DNA of 64,000 bases from contig JAKULF010000003.1 of the NCBI GenBank assembly GCA_022661535.1, forward strand, positions 1,612,001-1,676,000, in the 5' to 3' direction. A program made the translations under genes and the position numbers. Shown piece by piece: positions 9,966 to 20,021 of the stretch (position 1 is the stretch's first letter; each line of letters starts with the position of its first letter). This DNA is from Eutypa lata. Its lineage: Eukaryota > Ascomycota > Sordariomycetes > Xylariales > Diatrypaceae. The notes beneath the pieces are model-generated. The model was not told where the DNA came from. It did not search any database and worked only from the letters and a program-made list of their open reading frames with translations.

Positions 9966-11158
9966 ATGAGGACAGTCGAAGAGACCCGGGCGTTATCAAT
10001 AATTGACCCGGAGTTAGATCAGGTTCGTACTATATATAGCTTATTATAGGCAAGTTTAGGAAGCAAGCTAACATGCATGTAACAAGTTGATCAAAGACGG
10101 TCTTCAACTCCCGCCATCATGGAATCTAGACACCAACATTCAGGAGGTCCGAGCCTTGCTTGCCCAGATCTCGGGAGCACAAAAGGACAGTGCTCCGGAT
10201 CCATCGACTCTCCCCAATACAGAGGACTACCAAATCCCCGTCCGCGACGGGACTGCCATCGCAGTTCGCGTCCACCTACCGCGTACGATTCCCGAGGGCG
10301 GATGCCCAGGGATGATCATGGTCCATGGAGGGGGTTTTTGCATTGGTGATTTGGACAGCGGCGCTCGGCTGTGTCATGCCTTCGCTCAGCTGGGAGGCAT
10401 AGCTGTGGCTGTAGATTATCGTCTAGCTCCCGAATATCCGTTCCAAACCCCCATCCTTGACTCGTATGATGCTCTGAGTTGGGTAACTTGTATTTCTTCC
10501 CCAAAATATGGATCTCCTAGAGTGACAAGATGCAGACAGTATCCAATCTTCAGAGCCTGAACATCAATCCCAACAAGGGGCTCTTGACCGCCGGAGAAAG
10601 CGCCGGAGCTGATATTGCGCTCGCTATTGCGCATCTCTGGACCGAGGCGAAGGCATCACCGCCCATCACGGGAATCTATAGCTGTGCCAACTCAGCGGTC
10701 AACAAGGAGACAGTGCCCCTGAAATATAAAGAGAACTTCGTCAGTTTCGAGCAGAACGCAGGCGCGCCCATGCAGACTATCGAGGCATACGAGTTCATTC
10801 AGAGTAAGGCAGCGCCGGTTATCGTTCTCCCATGTGCACATAGCACATTACCGTACCTTGCTAACAATAACGTCACAAAGGAAACTACAAGCCAGATCCG
10901 AGGAGCCATCTTGCCTTCCCGGTCGCGATCCCAGACCCATCCATTATGCCGAAGACGTGCTTCCAAGCTTGTGGGTGGGATATCATGCGTGACTGTACGC
11001 TGGTCATGGAACAAGTCTGGAAAGACGCTGGTGTAGCAACACGGTTAAATGTATACCCCGGCTTGCCACACGCATTCTGGATTCTAGGCCTTCCAATAGA
11101 GCAGGCAAGGAAGTTCGAAGCTGATGTTGTGAAGGGACTCAAATGGCTCTTGAGTTGA
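9966..11158 (+). CDS. Alpha/beta hydrolase, hormone-sensitive-lipase (GDXG) type
   Basis: Four exons (9966-10022, 10087-10482, 10536-10803, 10881-11158) give 332 aa, the normal size of this esterase family. Exon 2 carries the oxyanion-hole motif VHGGGFCIGD (His at about 99) and the family segment VDYRLAPEYPFQTP. Exon 3 carries the nucleophile elbow GESAGAD (Ser at about 173). Exon 4 has the acid region CGWDIMRD and the catalytic His in YPGLPHAFW. No signal peptide is seen, so it is probably intracellular and acts on small carboxyl esters; the substrate is unknown. The exon 3 acceptor is ambiguous: AG at 10519-10520 would leave a 38-base intron, while CAG at 10533-10535 gives a 53-base intron with a GTGAC branch. 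The latter is chosen; both keep the frame. The 10804-10880 intron has a perfect TGCTAAC branch. Confidence 0.82.
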
Positions 11159-11533
11159 GGACAATATTAACAGCATGGTTAAATCAAAAACGTATAGAGA
11201 TATACGTGATAATTCCTAGGCCGGACTTTGTTTATACACCAATTGGTTGTCTAATGGGGGATTTATAGAGAAAATGTTACAGAAAGACGTGGGTTAGGTT
11301 AGATATACTTCATATGCAGGCTTAATTATAATATGAAGCTAAATGCGTAACAGCTTTTATGGGGACTCGGATATTAGATAAGAGCTCTTATCGCAATTGC
11401 CTTACCAATCAATGGCGCCATTTACCCAAATGTTCAATCGCCTACCTCCATGTAGGTAACCTTACCAAAGTCGAAACATTCTACAAGACAAATTTACTTC
11501 CAGCAAGTGGTTATAGAAAAGCCCACAGTCACA
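11159..11533. other. Intergenic spacer hydrolase-cox17
   Basis: 375 bases, AT-rich, containing the hydrolase 3' region and the cox17 promoter. No further gene or strong motif is visible. Confidence 0.5.
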
Positions 11534-11963
11534 ATGGCGTCCCAAGCAGTTTCTATACGTGAGTGCGACTCTTCCCGAACCTCTCAATTGACGCCGCCGG
11601 CCGCTAATAGGTTCTACAGCTTCTCTCACCACCTCTAAGCCCGAGGTCCCCAAACCCGCCGCCGCCGCCGCAAATGCCGACGCAGCGTCCAAGCCGAAGG
11701 TTCGTTTTGTTCTTTGCGCTTTCCCGACCAACCCCCTAGGTCTCCCTTTTCTACTACGCCAGAAGAGGACACAAGAGAGTTTGCATGTATTTAGTAGCTA
11801 ATACACTTTACTTTATCAACAGCCGTGCTGCGTCTGCAAGGACGAAAAGTCCAAGCGCGATGAATGCATGCTGTTCTCCAAGGGCGCCGACCCCACGAGC
11901 GATTGCCAATCGACGATCCAGCAGTACCGGAGCTGCATGGCCGGGTTCGGTTTCCAGGTCTGA
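11534..11963 (+). CDS. cox17: Cytochrome c oxidase copper chaperone
   Basis: Three exons, 11534-11558, 11620-11699 and 11823-11963, encode 81 aa. Cox17 delivers Cu(I) in the mitochondrial intermembrane space to Sco1 and Cox11 for cytochrome c oxidase assembly. The last exon contains the diagnostic KPCCVCK copper site followed by two CX9C motifs (CKDEKSKRDEC and CQSTIQQYRSC) forming the CHCH hairpin, and ends with the family-typical MAGFGF. Exon 1 is only 25 bases. The middle exon encodes an Ala/Pro/Lys-rich linker usual for filamentous fungi. Intron 2 (123 bases) has a GTTCGT donor and an AGCTAATAC branch. No presequence is expected, because CX9C proteins are imported by Mia40. Identity is secure; the short first exon is the least certain part. 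Confidence 0.92.
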
Positions 11964-14900
11964 GCGAAAGCAAAGGAACCTTAGTTTCCATTTCGTTTTT
12001 ACGACGAAGGATGAATGAGTGTATACTAAAGGACAATTGAATGCCCTTCATTTTCTTTTCCCTTTCTTTCTAGATCCGGCAAATTTTGGGGGGGCGTTAA
12101 GGATAAGTGCATCGGATGGGGCGGGAAGGGGGCAAAAATCTCAACCCCTCCAGGAAGCAGCAGCGGAAGCAGCATTTGCATGGCGTCGGACATGGACATA
12201 GATAAATCGCATCCCACTTCTTAAAAAACGTGCGTCTTCTACCACGATGCTTTGGTGTTCATAAGTTACAACAGGGAGTCCATTGGCTTGCAGCTGTGGG
12301 ACAGTTAAGTAATACCACAAATCCGCTCCCTGACAAGATGCATCGCGGGTATGCGCTCCGTGGAGCGCAGGCCAAGTGCTGATAACCATGAAGAGCGAAG
12401 CCCGCTGCAGATACTTTCTCGTCAGCTGAACATAGCACTCAGCCTCGCACCTTGTCACGTGGTCATCCGTTCCTGACGTTCATGTGGTTGGTGGGCATCT
12501 GTATAGTCAAGTTCTACTATAATGCAGGGAGAACCCACTGCCCCTGTAACCCTTACAAACCTGTGTGGTACGGAGTCGTGCACTCTCCGTTCACAGCAGT
12601 GGACTTGCCGGCCATTCCTTAATGTAGGCTACTAGATTCCAGATGCCTATGAGGTGATTTATGATCGTGAGGGATTAATTGTCACGCATTCTTCTTGGAA
12701 GTTTAACTATGCCATAAGGTCTTGTGTTGGGATTCGGCCCTGTTTCAATGCGTTCCTTGGGAGTAGTGTAGCGATGGACATTCATCGAAAGAAACCAGTT
12801 TGCAATGAATCCCTTCTGGTAGGATTGGCATTGGCCGTCCTCGCCGCTTGCCAATCCGCGGCCATGCATATCGGCCAATTTCTGATTCGACATCGAGCAT
12901 CAGCAGCTCTCGCAAATTTGCTCGTCAATGCGACTGCTGAAGGAATGTACTTGAGTATGCATGTACGAAGTTGTGTGCGTACGAATACAAACTCCGTACA
13001 TCATGTACCTACCACAGGTAATGGCATTTGGGCAAGGCTGCTTGCTCTGTTGCCACGTGCGTTCGAGCCTTGATCCCTGAGCAGAGCTTCCCCCATTCGA
13101 CGATGGGTTGACCTGCAGGTGCGGGATAGGGTCTCATTTTGCCGGAATTAGGCTAAATGGATAAATGCACCAACAGGGAACCGCAAGTCACTACGGTGGT
13201 GAACTAGAGCTAAGACCAAGGCGAAATAGGGTAGAATTCAAGAACGGTCTAGTTATCATTTTCTAAACTCCAAGTTTGCATGTCTAGAAACCAATATTTG
13301 TTACGACTATCTTTTAGCTGCTAACTAGGCAGGCGATGGACAATTTCTTGTCTGACGCGAATGTGAGGAGAGGTCCTGTTCGACTTCTACGAAGTACGTA
13401 CGTAGTTACGAATTGCCAGAGGACTAGTTAGGGAGCTCCACTTCGCATCTACGGGCCGTCAACTTGAGATCATTTCAACATGCCCAGCCAGCTTGAAGTA
13501 CAATGCCTATGTAGGTGGATACGCAGAGATCCCGTGGCACAGCAGCTTATTGCTTGGTAGGTACTTCGTAGGCATGCTAGGCATTAGCAGATGAAGAAAC
13601 CCCACGAATCGCGTTACATCGTCACATAACCTCTAACCCAGAGTTGTTCATTATTACTTAAAGAAGATCTTATAGTTAGCAGTATGAGGGTACTAACTAA
13701 AATAAGATCAGATTAGTGTTGTTAAAGTACCAAGACTCTCTCATGAGTTTTACCTACCAATATACAAGTTTCTAGAGAAAAGAGTTTAATTCTTCACAGC
13801 TCATAAGCAACTTAGCAAATCCCACGTCTTGCGGCTCTTGAACACATGCGTGTGGCAACCATAGCTTATTGTTCCTAGCAAGCCACACCGGAAACAGAAG
13901 CCTTCTATCCGAAAAGTTCATGGCGCTAACTAAGACTCTAGATTTAGCTAACAATAAAACACCTACGAGATAACTACGTAGATGCCTCGATCTCTCTCCC
14001 GGTTCTTCATTGCAGCCCTGGTCTTCAGCTCAAGTGGTGAGACCCTACATAGGTCATTGTAGGCTATTATAACTCCTGTATAATCATATCCCCAAGATGG
14101 CTAAGCGGCACCGCGTAATGGGTGAGCCTCAAGCCTATCAGCTTACACATCATACCATAGTGCGGTACCATCCAGCGAAGATCTCGTGCCCTCATACGTG
14201 CAATTGCTTGTGTCACCATCATATCGAGAATCTTGGCCATTTAGGGCTCGGAACTAAACGGCACGGCGGTGCATCTGGTCTGAAATAGGAAGCACAATGT
14301 TTCCTTCCTTTTGTGTTAGCCTTGCGTGACCGTAACTCAACGAGAGCGGCAAACTCGCAAAGGATATCTGCTGGAGTGAGTATCTATCTACCGTGGTGGT
14401 AGCTGGTCTCGCCGCCTTGCAGATACCTATCGTAGGTATGCTGCCGGCAGCGATGAAACTGCATCATGTACAGATTTCTCTACCCAGCGCAGCTGCCAGC
14501 GGGAGAGGAACTCAACACCCATGGTCCTGTGGCTAGAAATAGCTCTAGTCATTTCGTCTTCCCTGCACTATAACGAGTCCGCCATAGCTAATCGGACCTA
14601 GTTTATATGCGGTTCCCTTGGCGAAAGAAGCTCGCCTGCAGCGTCGTATTACAACCCTTGTTATTAGTATGCATGACATTAATTCTTATTTCACTTCCCC
14701 ATGCTCTTTGTCCATTGAAGAGCATATTTATTCCTCAATAACGGTAGAGAAAGTCGGTGGTCCCCAACACTATGGAACCACTTAATCGGCCCATGGTGGG
14801 TAGTTAATAATTGCATTCTCGGCGAGGGATCGGGGCTACTCCTTCAGCGAAATGATCGTATATACACTTTGCCTCTTTCTTCAGAATCCCAAATCTGTCT

Positions 14901-15992
14901 GAAACGGGGTTGGGCTAGCCGTACCTCCCTTGGGATACACACATGCATACAGCACAGCAAAATAAGATTTGGCTTAGTGTCTATTATCTCTCTTTACGTA
15001 CGTACGTAGATCACCGAAGTGGAATGATCGGATTGTTGTCCCGGTTCGACGTTACTCGGTGCAGACGTTCTTGTTCTAGGTGCAACCTAGAGTAGTAAAG
15101 ATCACGATGAGGAATCATTCTCCGTTTGTAGGTATTCGAGATGCCACGACAGCTACAAGATCTGAATGTTATATCTGCCGCTATGGGGTATAGCTTCTAG
15201 AAGCGATCTACGTCTAGCTAGATTGTAACATTGCCCATGAATGTTACTAAATTATTCCTCACAATAATATACCTAGTCGGTAGCAGATCTACAAATGGAA
15301 GCTGGAATAAGTGAATTAACTGCGAGTGTAACCACCTCGGTACCCATATCTGCTATATAGGTAGTAATGAAGGGGTGTGAGTGGTAGAGAACAGACCATG
15401 AACGTTCACCCCCCTTATTATTTAGTGTCTGACCACCTGAGATTCTTGGTCCTAAAAAACTCGATAACTGGCCTAACCGAGTATCTGAGCTTTCCGGACC
15501 CAAGTCCCCCAATGTTCCCCCCCTCCCCTAGCCTCCCTGCGGGTCTACACTACAGTTACCCCGACTGGGGTTGGCGCCACGAGATTGGGGTAAACGCGGG
15601 CGTGCGTATCCACCAACCCCATGCGACGGTCACATCTAGAACATGGGTGTTCCAGATCTCCCCAATTCCGCTCAACAACAAGCCAAGGGCAGAGATCGGG
15701 GGCGTGTCCAAGGGCAGCTTTCTCCCGGTCCGCTCGCCCGCCTCTTCGAACCCTAGGACGGAGCCATATATCTGGGCTGGGCTCCCTGCTTCACAACATC
15801 TCTTCCTCACTCACTCGCTTTTACTACCACGCAACAACCTCACGCTTGCTAAAGGAGGGAAAATTCTGTCGAAGCGGACCTTGCTCAGTCCCTCACGGGA
15901 AGACAAATCTACCTCTTACTCTCTAGTCCGAAGGGAGAATCGCGCGACCCTTGTCTTTTTGCGGCTCGGGGTTAAATAACCCGACAGACAAG
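11964..15992. other. 4-kb gene-poor spacer
   Basis: No supported gene. Open frames at 12141-12458 (-), 12654-13073 (+) and 15377-15979 (+) lack domains, recognisable motifs or credible codon use. A signal-peptide-like ATG frame at 13981 runs into a good donor (GTGAGA at 14038), but no acceptor restores an open frame. Between about 13600 and 14050 the sequence is AT-rich. The last 600 bases are the promoter of the sugar transporter and include a CTGGGG CreA-type site at 15565-15570. Short TACGTACGTA-type palindromes recur (for example near 13396 and 15000). Confidence 0.5.
15565..15570 (+). promoter_or_regulatory. Possible CreA/Mig1-type site upstream of the sugar transporter
   Basis: CTGGGG fits the SYGGRG consensus of the carbon-catabolite repressor CreA and sits 428 bases upstream of the transporter ATG, next to an oppositely oriented CCCC run. 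A six-base match is weak by itself; the link to a sugar transporter is the only support. Confidence 0.3.
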
Positions 15993-17853
15993 ATGGTTTT
16001 CGGCAAGATTAAGGAGAAGGCGGCCGGGGGAGACAATGTCGCGGTAGCACAGGAAGAGGCCCCGGCCTTTGAGAAGGTGAACTGGTTGAAGGAGCCTGGC
16101 TTGCGGAAGCTCTACTGGCACGCCTTCGTTCTCTGCGTTGCTTCGGCCACGACTGGCTACGATGGGTATGTTTTGCATTTTGGGGACGTATAAGTGGATG
16201 TGATAATGTTCTTACACTCGACAGCATGTTCTTCAACTCCGTCCAGGTCTTCAAGTCATGGACAGACTACTTCGATGATCCACAGGGAGGAACACTCGGT
16301 CTCCTGGGCGCGCTGTACCAAATTGGTAGCATCGTGTCCATTTTGTTTGTGTGAGTCTCTCATCCTACAACCTGCTCCCGCTCATGACCATGACCCCTGT
16401 GTCTCTAACCAGTGTAGGCCTCTTATTGCCGATAATTTTGGGCGGAAACTGCCCATTGCCATTGGTTGCGCCATCATGATAGTTGGTTCTTTCCTCCAAG
16501 GGTTTGCGTCAAATATGGGCATATTCATGGGTGGGCGTGTCCTGCTAGGTTTCGGAAACAGTCTGGCTCAGATCTCCTCCCCGATGTTGTTGACTGAGAT
16601 ATGCCACCCCCAGCACCGCGGGCGTCTCACTGCCGTGTACAACTGCCTGTGGAATGCTGGTGCCATTGGTGCGTGCCTATTAGACGTCCTATACCTGCTC
16701 ATGAGCGATTCAACTAACCGGTTCATACAGTTGAAACATGGCTCGCGTTCGGTACGAACTACTTGGGTAACGAGTGGTCATGGCGTATTCCCGGAATCGT
16801 CCAGGCGGCCCCCTCCATAATCCAGCTTGTCTTTATCTACTGGGTGCCAGAGTCCCCTCGATATCTCATTGCCCATGATAAGCACGAGCAGGCCCTCAAC
16901 ATGTTAGCCACATACCACGCCAACGGCAACGTCAACGACCCTACTGTCCAGTTCGAATACCGAGAAATCAAGGAGACCCTCGCAAAGGAGATGGAGCACA
17001 CGAAGAGCAGTAGCTACCTAGACTTCTTCAGGACAAAGGGCAACCGTTACCGACTCGTTGTTCTCGTCTCTCTCGGCTTCTTCTCGCAGTGGTCCGGAAA
17101 CGCCATCATCTCCAACTATGCGAGCAAGTTATACGACTCAGCTGGCATCCACGGCGAGGTCGACAAGTTCGGTGTAAGTTCTGTACCATTTTATTCTAAC
17201 ACGTACAACAACAAAAAAGGTTGCGTCGTATTAACACTATATGATAGCTTTCTGGTGGCCAAACTATCTTAGCCCTTATCGTTTCTGCCGGTATGGCAAT
17301 GCTTGTCGACAAATTTGGTCGCCGACCGATGTTCTTAGCCTCAACTGGTGGCATGGTTGGCGTCCTGGCGGGCTGGACACTTTCCGCCGGTCTTTACCAA
17401 CAGCACCAGTCGCCCGGTTCCGACAAGGCCATGATCTTCTTTATCTGGCTGTTCGGCTTTTTCTACAGCATCGCGTGGTCCGGCCTGCTAGTCGGCTACG
17501 CCATCGAGATCCTCCCGTACAAGCTCCGAGCCAAGGGCCTCATGGTCCTCAACATCTGCGTCCAGGCCGCGCTCTGCCTCAACACCTACGTGAACCCGCT
17601 CGCGTTCGACGGCTTCGGCGAGAACAACAGCTGGAAGCTGTACCTCATCTACACGTGCTGGGTCTTCTGCGAGCTGTGCTTCGTTTACCTTATGTACGTC
17701 GAAACCAAGGGCCCCACCCTCGAGGAGCTCGCCAAGGTCATCGACGGTGACGAAGCCGAGGTCGCTCGCCTGGATCTCGAGCAGGTCGAGAAAGAGGTCG
17801 CTATCCACGGCGAGCACGGCGAGTCCAACGAAATTGTCCAACATAAGGTTTAA
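15993..17853 (+). CDS. MFS sugar transporter (lactose permease/hexose transporter type)
   Basis: Five exons (15993-16165, 16225-16350, 16418-16668, 16731-17173, 17248-17853) encode 532 aa with the usual 12-TM layout. Family marks: GYDG(M)FFNSVQ after TM1, DNFGRK between TM2 and TM3, the GRVLLGFGN segment, the HRGRLTAVYN loop, PESPRYL before the central loop, DKFGRRP in the second half, and a C-terminal ETKGPTLEEL. These place it among fungal proton-coupled sugar porters of the plasma membrane; the sugar cannot be deduced. The exon 3 acceptor is the second AG (GTGTAG at 16412-16417), which gives SILFVPLIADNFGRK; the nearer AG shifts the frame. Charged cytosolic tail of about 45 residues ends IVQHKV. 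A CreA-like site upstream would fit glucose repression. Confidence 0.9.
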
Positions 17854-18548
17854 GAAGAGAGGGGGAAGAAAGTGATCGTGCTTTTCTCTGGTTTAATATT
17901 TTATTTTTACCCCTCGTACCTACCGCCTCGCATTTGGATCGGGAAAGGCTTCGTGTGTTTTTCTCAGATACCCCCCTCACATACCTCACCTATCATCCTA
18001 TCGCACCTCGAAAAAAGAATACATAGCATTGCTATTTCCTGGGACTTTTGTCTAGGGCTTGTGTATGTAATCGAAAAGGCGCACAAACTGACTTAGCTGC
18101 ATTGTTCTGGCTGCATTAATTGACTACTTATCTACTTTGATTGCATCAACCAAGGTGGCTTTCATTCGAGAAACTATGCCAGTGTCTCACGACTAACAAT
18201 GAAAATCTTAGATAAGCATTGATATAGCTTTAAGGTCTTGAATAATAAACTTCGCCCGGAACAATAGATGGAATTGTGACAGTTACGACTGTGTAAGAGC
18301 TTAAGCATTGTTTAGTAAATCAATACCGGTATGTATGTACTATGTAACTACTATTACAGTTGGCGAAGTCCCACTTATGATACTGTAAAAAAACCCCTAT
18401 CAAGGCATTTAATCAACAGCGACTCACTATGGTACCTTGACAAACTTGTAAAGAATATTCTGTCTATTTGCCTCCTTTTACTCTCTCTGTCTCCCGATTT
18501 GAACCAATTGCCAGTTTCTCTCTTGGGGAATACAATAATAACAACAAC
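17854..18548. other. Intergenic spacer after the sugar transporter
   Basis: 695 bases of 3' flank and AT-rich spacer. No coding or RNA feature was recognised. Confidence 0.5.
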
Positions 18549-18749
18549 ATGGAATCATTCGCACTCGCATCGCAGCACGGCGGTTCCATCAACCACATCC
18601 ACACCATCCACCTCGACACGTCTGTCGTGAACACCGCGCGGGAAATGCGCTTAGCATTGACAGTCATAGTAGTTGGCTGGGTTGCTATCACCGGAATGAA
18701 GATGATCTGGGCTCTCGGACCAGGTAGCCAAACTCGGAGAAGTTCATAG
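18549..18749 (+). CDS. Possible single-pass membrane microprotein, 66 aa
   Basis: A small ORF whose ATG sits in a good fungal context (AACAACATGG). The N-terminal half is soluble and His-rich (GGSINHIHTIHLDTSVV). Residues about 36-55 form one hydrophobic helix (LALTVIVVGWVAITGMKMIW) followed by a short Gly/Arg tail. The first part of the frame uses C-ending codons much more than the surrounding AT-rich spacer, which is the main reason to take it seriously. No family is recognised. It could also be the first exon of a longer gene or a chance frame. Confidence 0.35.
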   Translation: MESFALASQHGGSINHIHTIHLDTSVVNTAREMRLALTVIVVGWVAITGMKMIWALGPGSQTRRSS

Positions 18750-19181
18750 CGGTGTTACCTATGACATATAATAGCTCAGTTGGTAATATATGTTTCTCAT
18801 GGACAGTGTTATATCGCATTACCGATTGACGTGGATATGTACACAAGTGGGATTGAGCTCTTTAGTTAGGCCTATGGAATATCTAATGTATTTGGTATAG
18901 AAGAGAAGGTCAACGTGAAAGGTCTTCTCATCCGTAACTTGTTGTTGAATATCAATGATCATACTCTTCAGAATTATGTAACTAGCAGTTGCCAACGGGC
19001 CGACCTTACTAGTCTCGGTGATAACTGCCGACAGACTCGGGTTCATCACCGTTACATCAGTTTACATTCTACCTAGGAGTTCAACTTACATTACAATCCC
19101 CCTAATTCCCGAAGCTGCAATAACTACGAGTTCTCACCAATTGAAGTAAAAACTATAATTACATCATATATAACGTTCAAT
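18750..19181. other. Spacer upstream of the SDH assembly factor
   Basis: 432 bases, AT-rich. Contains a tRNA A-box-like TAGCTCAGTTGG near 18772-18783 without a B box (rejected as a tRNA) and a TACCTAGGA half-palindrome at 19070-19078, about 110 bases upstream of the next start codon. Confidence 0.45.
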
Positions 19182-19556
19182 ATGCGTTTGTCAGGTCTAC
19201 AGAGAGAGGTGCTCGCACTATATCGCCAGTGTCTTCGGGAGAGTCGGAAAAAGCCCACAGTTCGTACCTATCTTAGTTGTTGATTCATGTGTAACACAGG
19301 ATATGATAGTAGGCATATAGCTAAAGCAATCTTCAAAGGAGACACGACCACACTTTGAAGCATTTGCAAGGTAATTATTTTCTAGTTCATCTTATAAACC
19401 TGATAGCCTCACTATACTTACATATTGATCAGATCTGAATTTAATAAAAGCATCGACCTTGATAAACGAGACTTCGCCGCAATTGAGTTCTTCCTCCGGA
19501 AAGGTCGGCGCCAGCTGGAGGTGTATTCCGCTCCTGGTATCAAAGATATCCATTGA
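19182..19556 (+). CDS. sdhaf1: Succinate dehydrogenase assembly factor 1 (LYR protein, SDH6/SDHAF1)
   Basis: Three exons read directly from the sequence: 19182-19259, 19339-19370 (a 32-base micro-exon) and 19433-19556, together 77 aa. The product begins MRLSGLQREVLALYRQCLRE, containing the LYR motif, followed by the RKKP turn, the ETRPHFEAFAR segment split by intron 2, and SEFNKSIDLDKRDFAAIEF with LRKGRRQLEVYS near the C-terminus. These are the two conserved blocks of the SDHAF1 family, which guards or delivers the Fe-S subunit Sdh2 during complex II maturation in the mitochondrial matrix. Intron 1 has a GTTCGT donor and AGCTAAAG branch; intron 2 has GTAATT and ATCAG. Both splice phases agree. 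The exons are too short to show as long open frames, so the gene is easy to miss. Confidence 0.9.
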
Positions 19557-20021
19557 TCAACATTAATACGTCAGGGCACTACAAGTGCCTACTTCGATGG
19601 TCTTCGAGCCCAGTGTTTCTGTTCCAAGTAATAGCGTTGCTAAACCTGTAGCACTTACGGGTGAGATACACTTATTCAAAATATTAATAGGAAGGCGTAC
19701 TCACATCATCTCATTATCTTCTCAGTTTGCTGCAGCACCTAGCAGGTAACACTCTTTACCCGGGAAGTAGCGACTCTGGCAGTCTCCATTAGACCAATGG
19801 CACTTGATTTAAACATTCAAGGCGGTCTTAATTCTAGACATCAACCTAAAATGATAACATACTCGTTCTCTCACCCCTACGTTTTTCTTCTCGACACAGG
19901 CGTCTTTTAGCATTACTTTTTCTTTTTGGTTTTTTGGAACGTGTTTTTGGATTAAGAGATGACTAAGTTCAACTTACCTTAGAAGGGGAGCCCATGTCGT
20001 CAACCAAAGATCGATCATCCT
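19557..20021. other. Spacer between sdhaf1 and the disordered protein gene
   Basis: 465 bases, AT-rich, with a T-rich tract at 19916-19955. No gene recognised. Confidence 0.5.

Noticed and set aside
10483..10520. 38-base intron in the alpha/beta hydrolase
   Set aside because: Too short for typical fungal splicing and without a branch site. The CAG at 10533-10535 gives a 53-base intron with a GTGAC branch and keeps the frame.
12654..13073. 139-codon frame in the 4-kb spacer
   Set aside because: Mixed composition without motif, overlapped by a reverse frame; codon use is like the spacer.
13981..14288. Possible small secreted Cys/His-rich protein: signal-like MPRSLSRFFIAALVFSSS, donor at 14038, downstream frame 14097-14288
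   Set aside because: Every AG tried between 14039 and 14110 gives a stop or the wrong frame. Without transcript data the two parts cannot be joined.
15377..15979. 200-codon frame just upstream of the sugar transporter
   Set aside because: It has no motif, overlaps a reverse frame of similar quality, and lies where the transporter promoter and leader must be.
18764..18840. tRNA-like stretch: A-box TAGCTCAGTTGG, a CAT-anticodon-like loop and ends that pair ACATAT/ATATGT
   Set aside because: There is no B box (GGTTCRANNCC), the D-stem and T-stem do not pair, and the pairing ends are simple AT sequence. At best it is a degraded tRNA relic.
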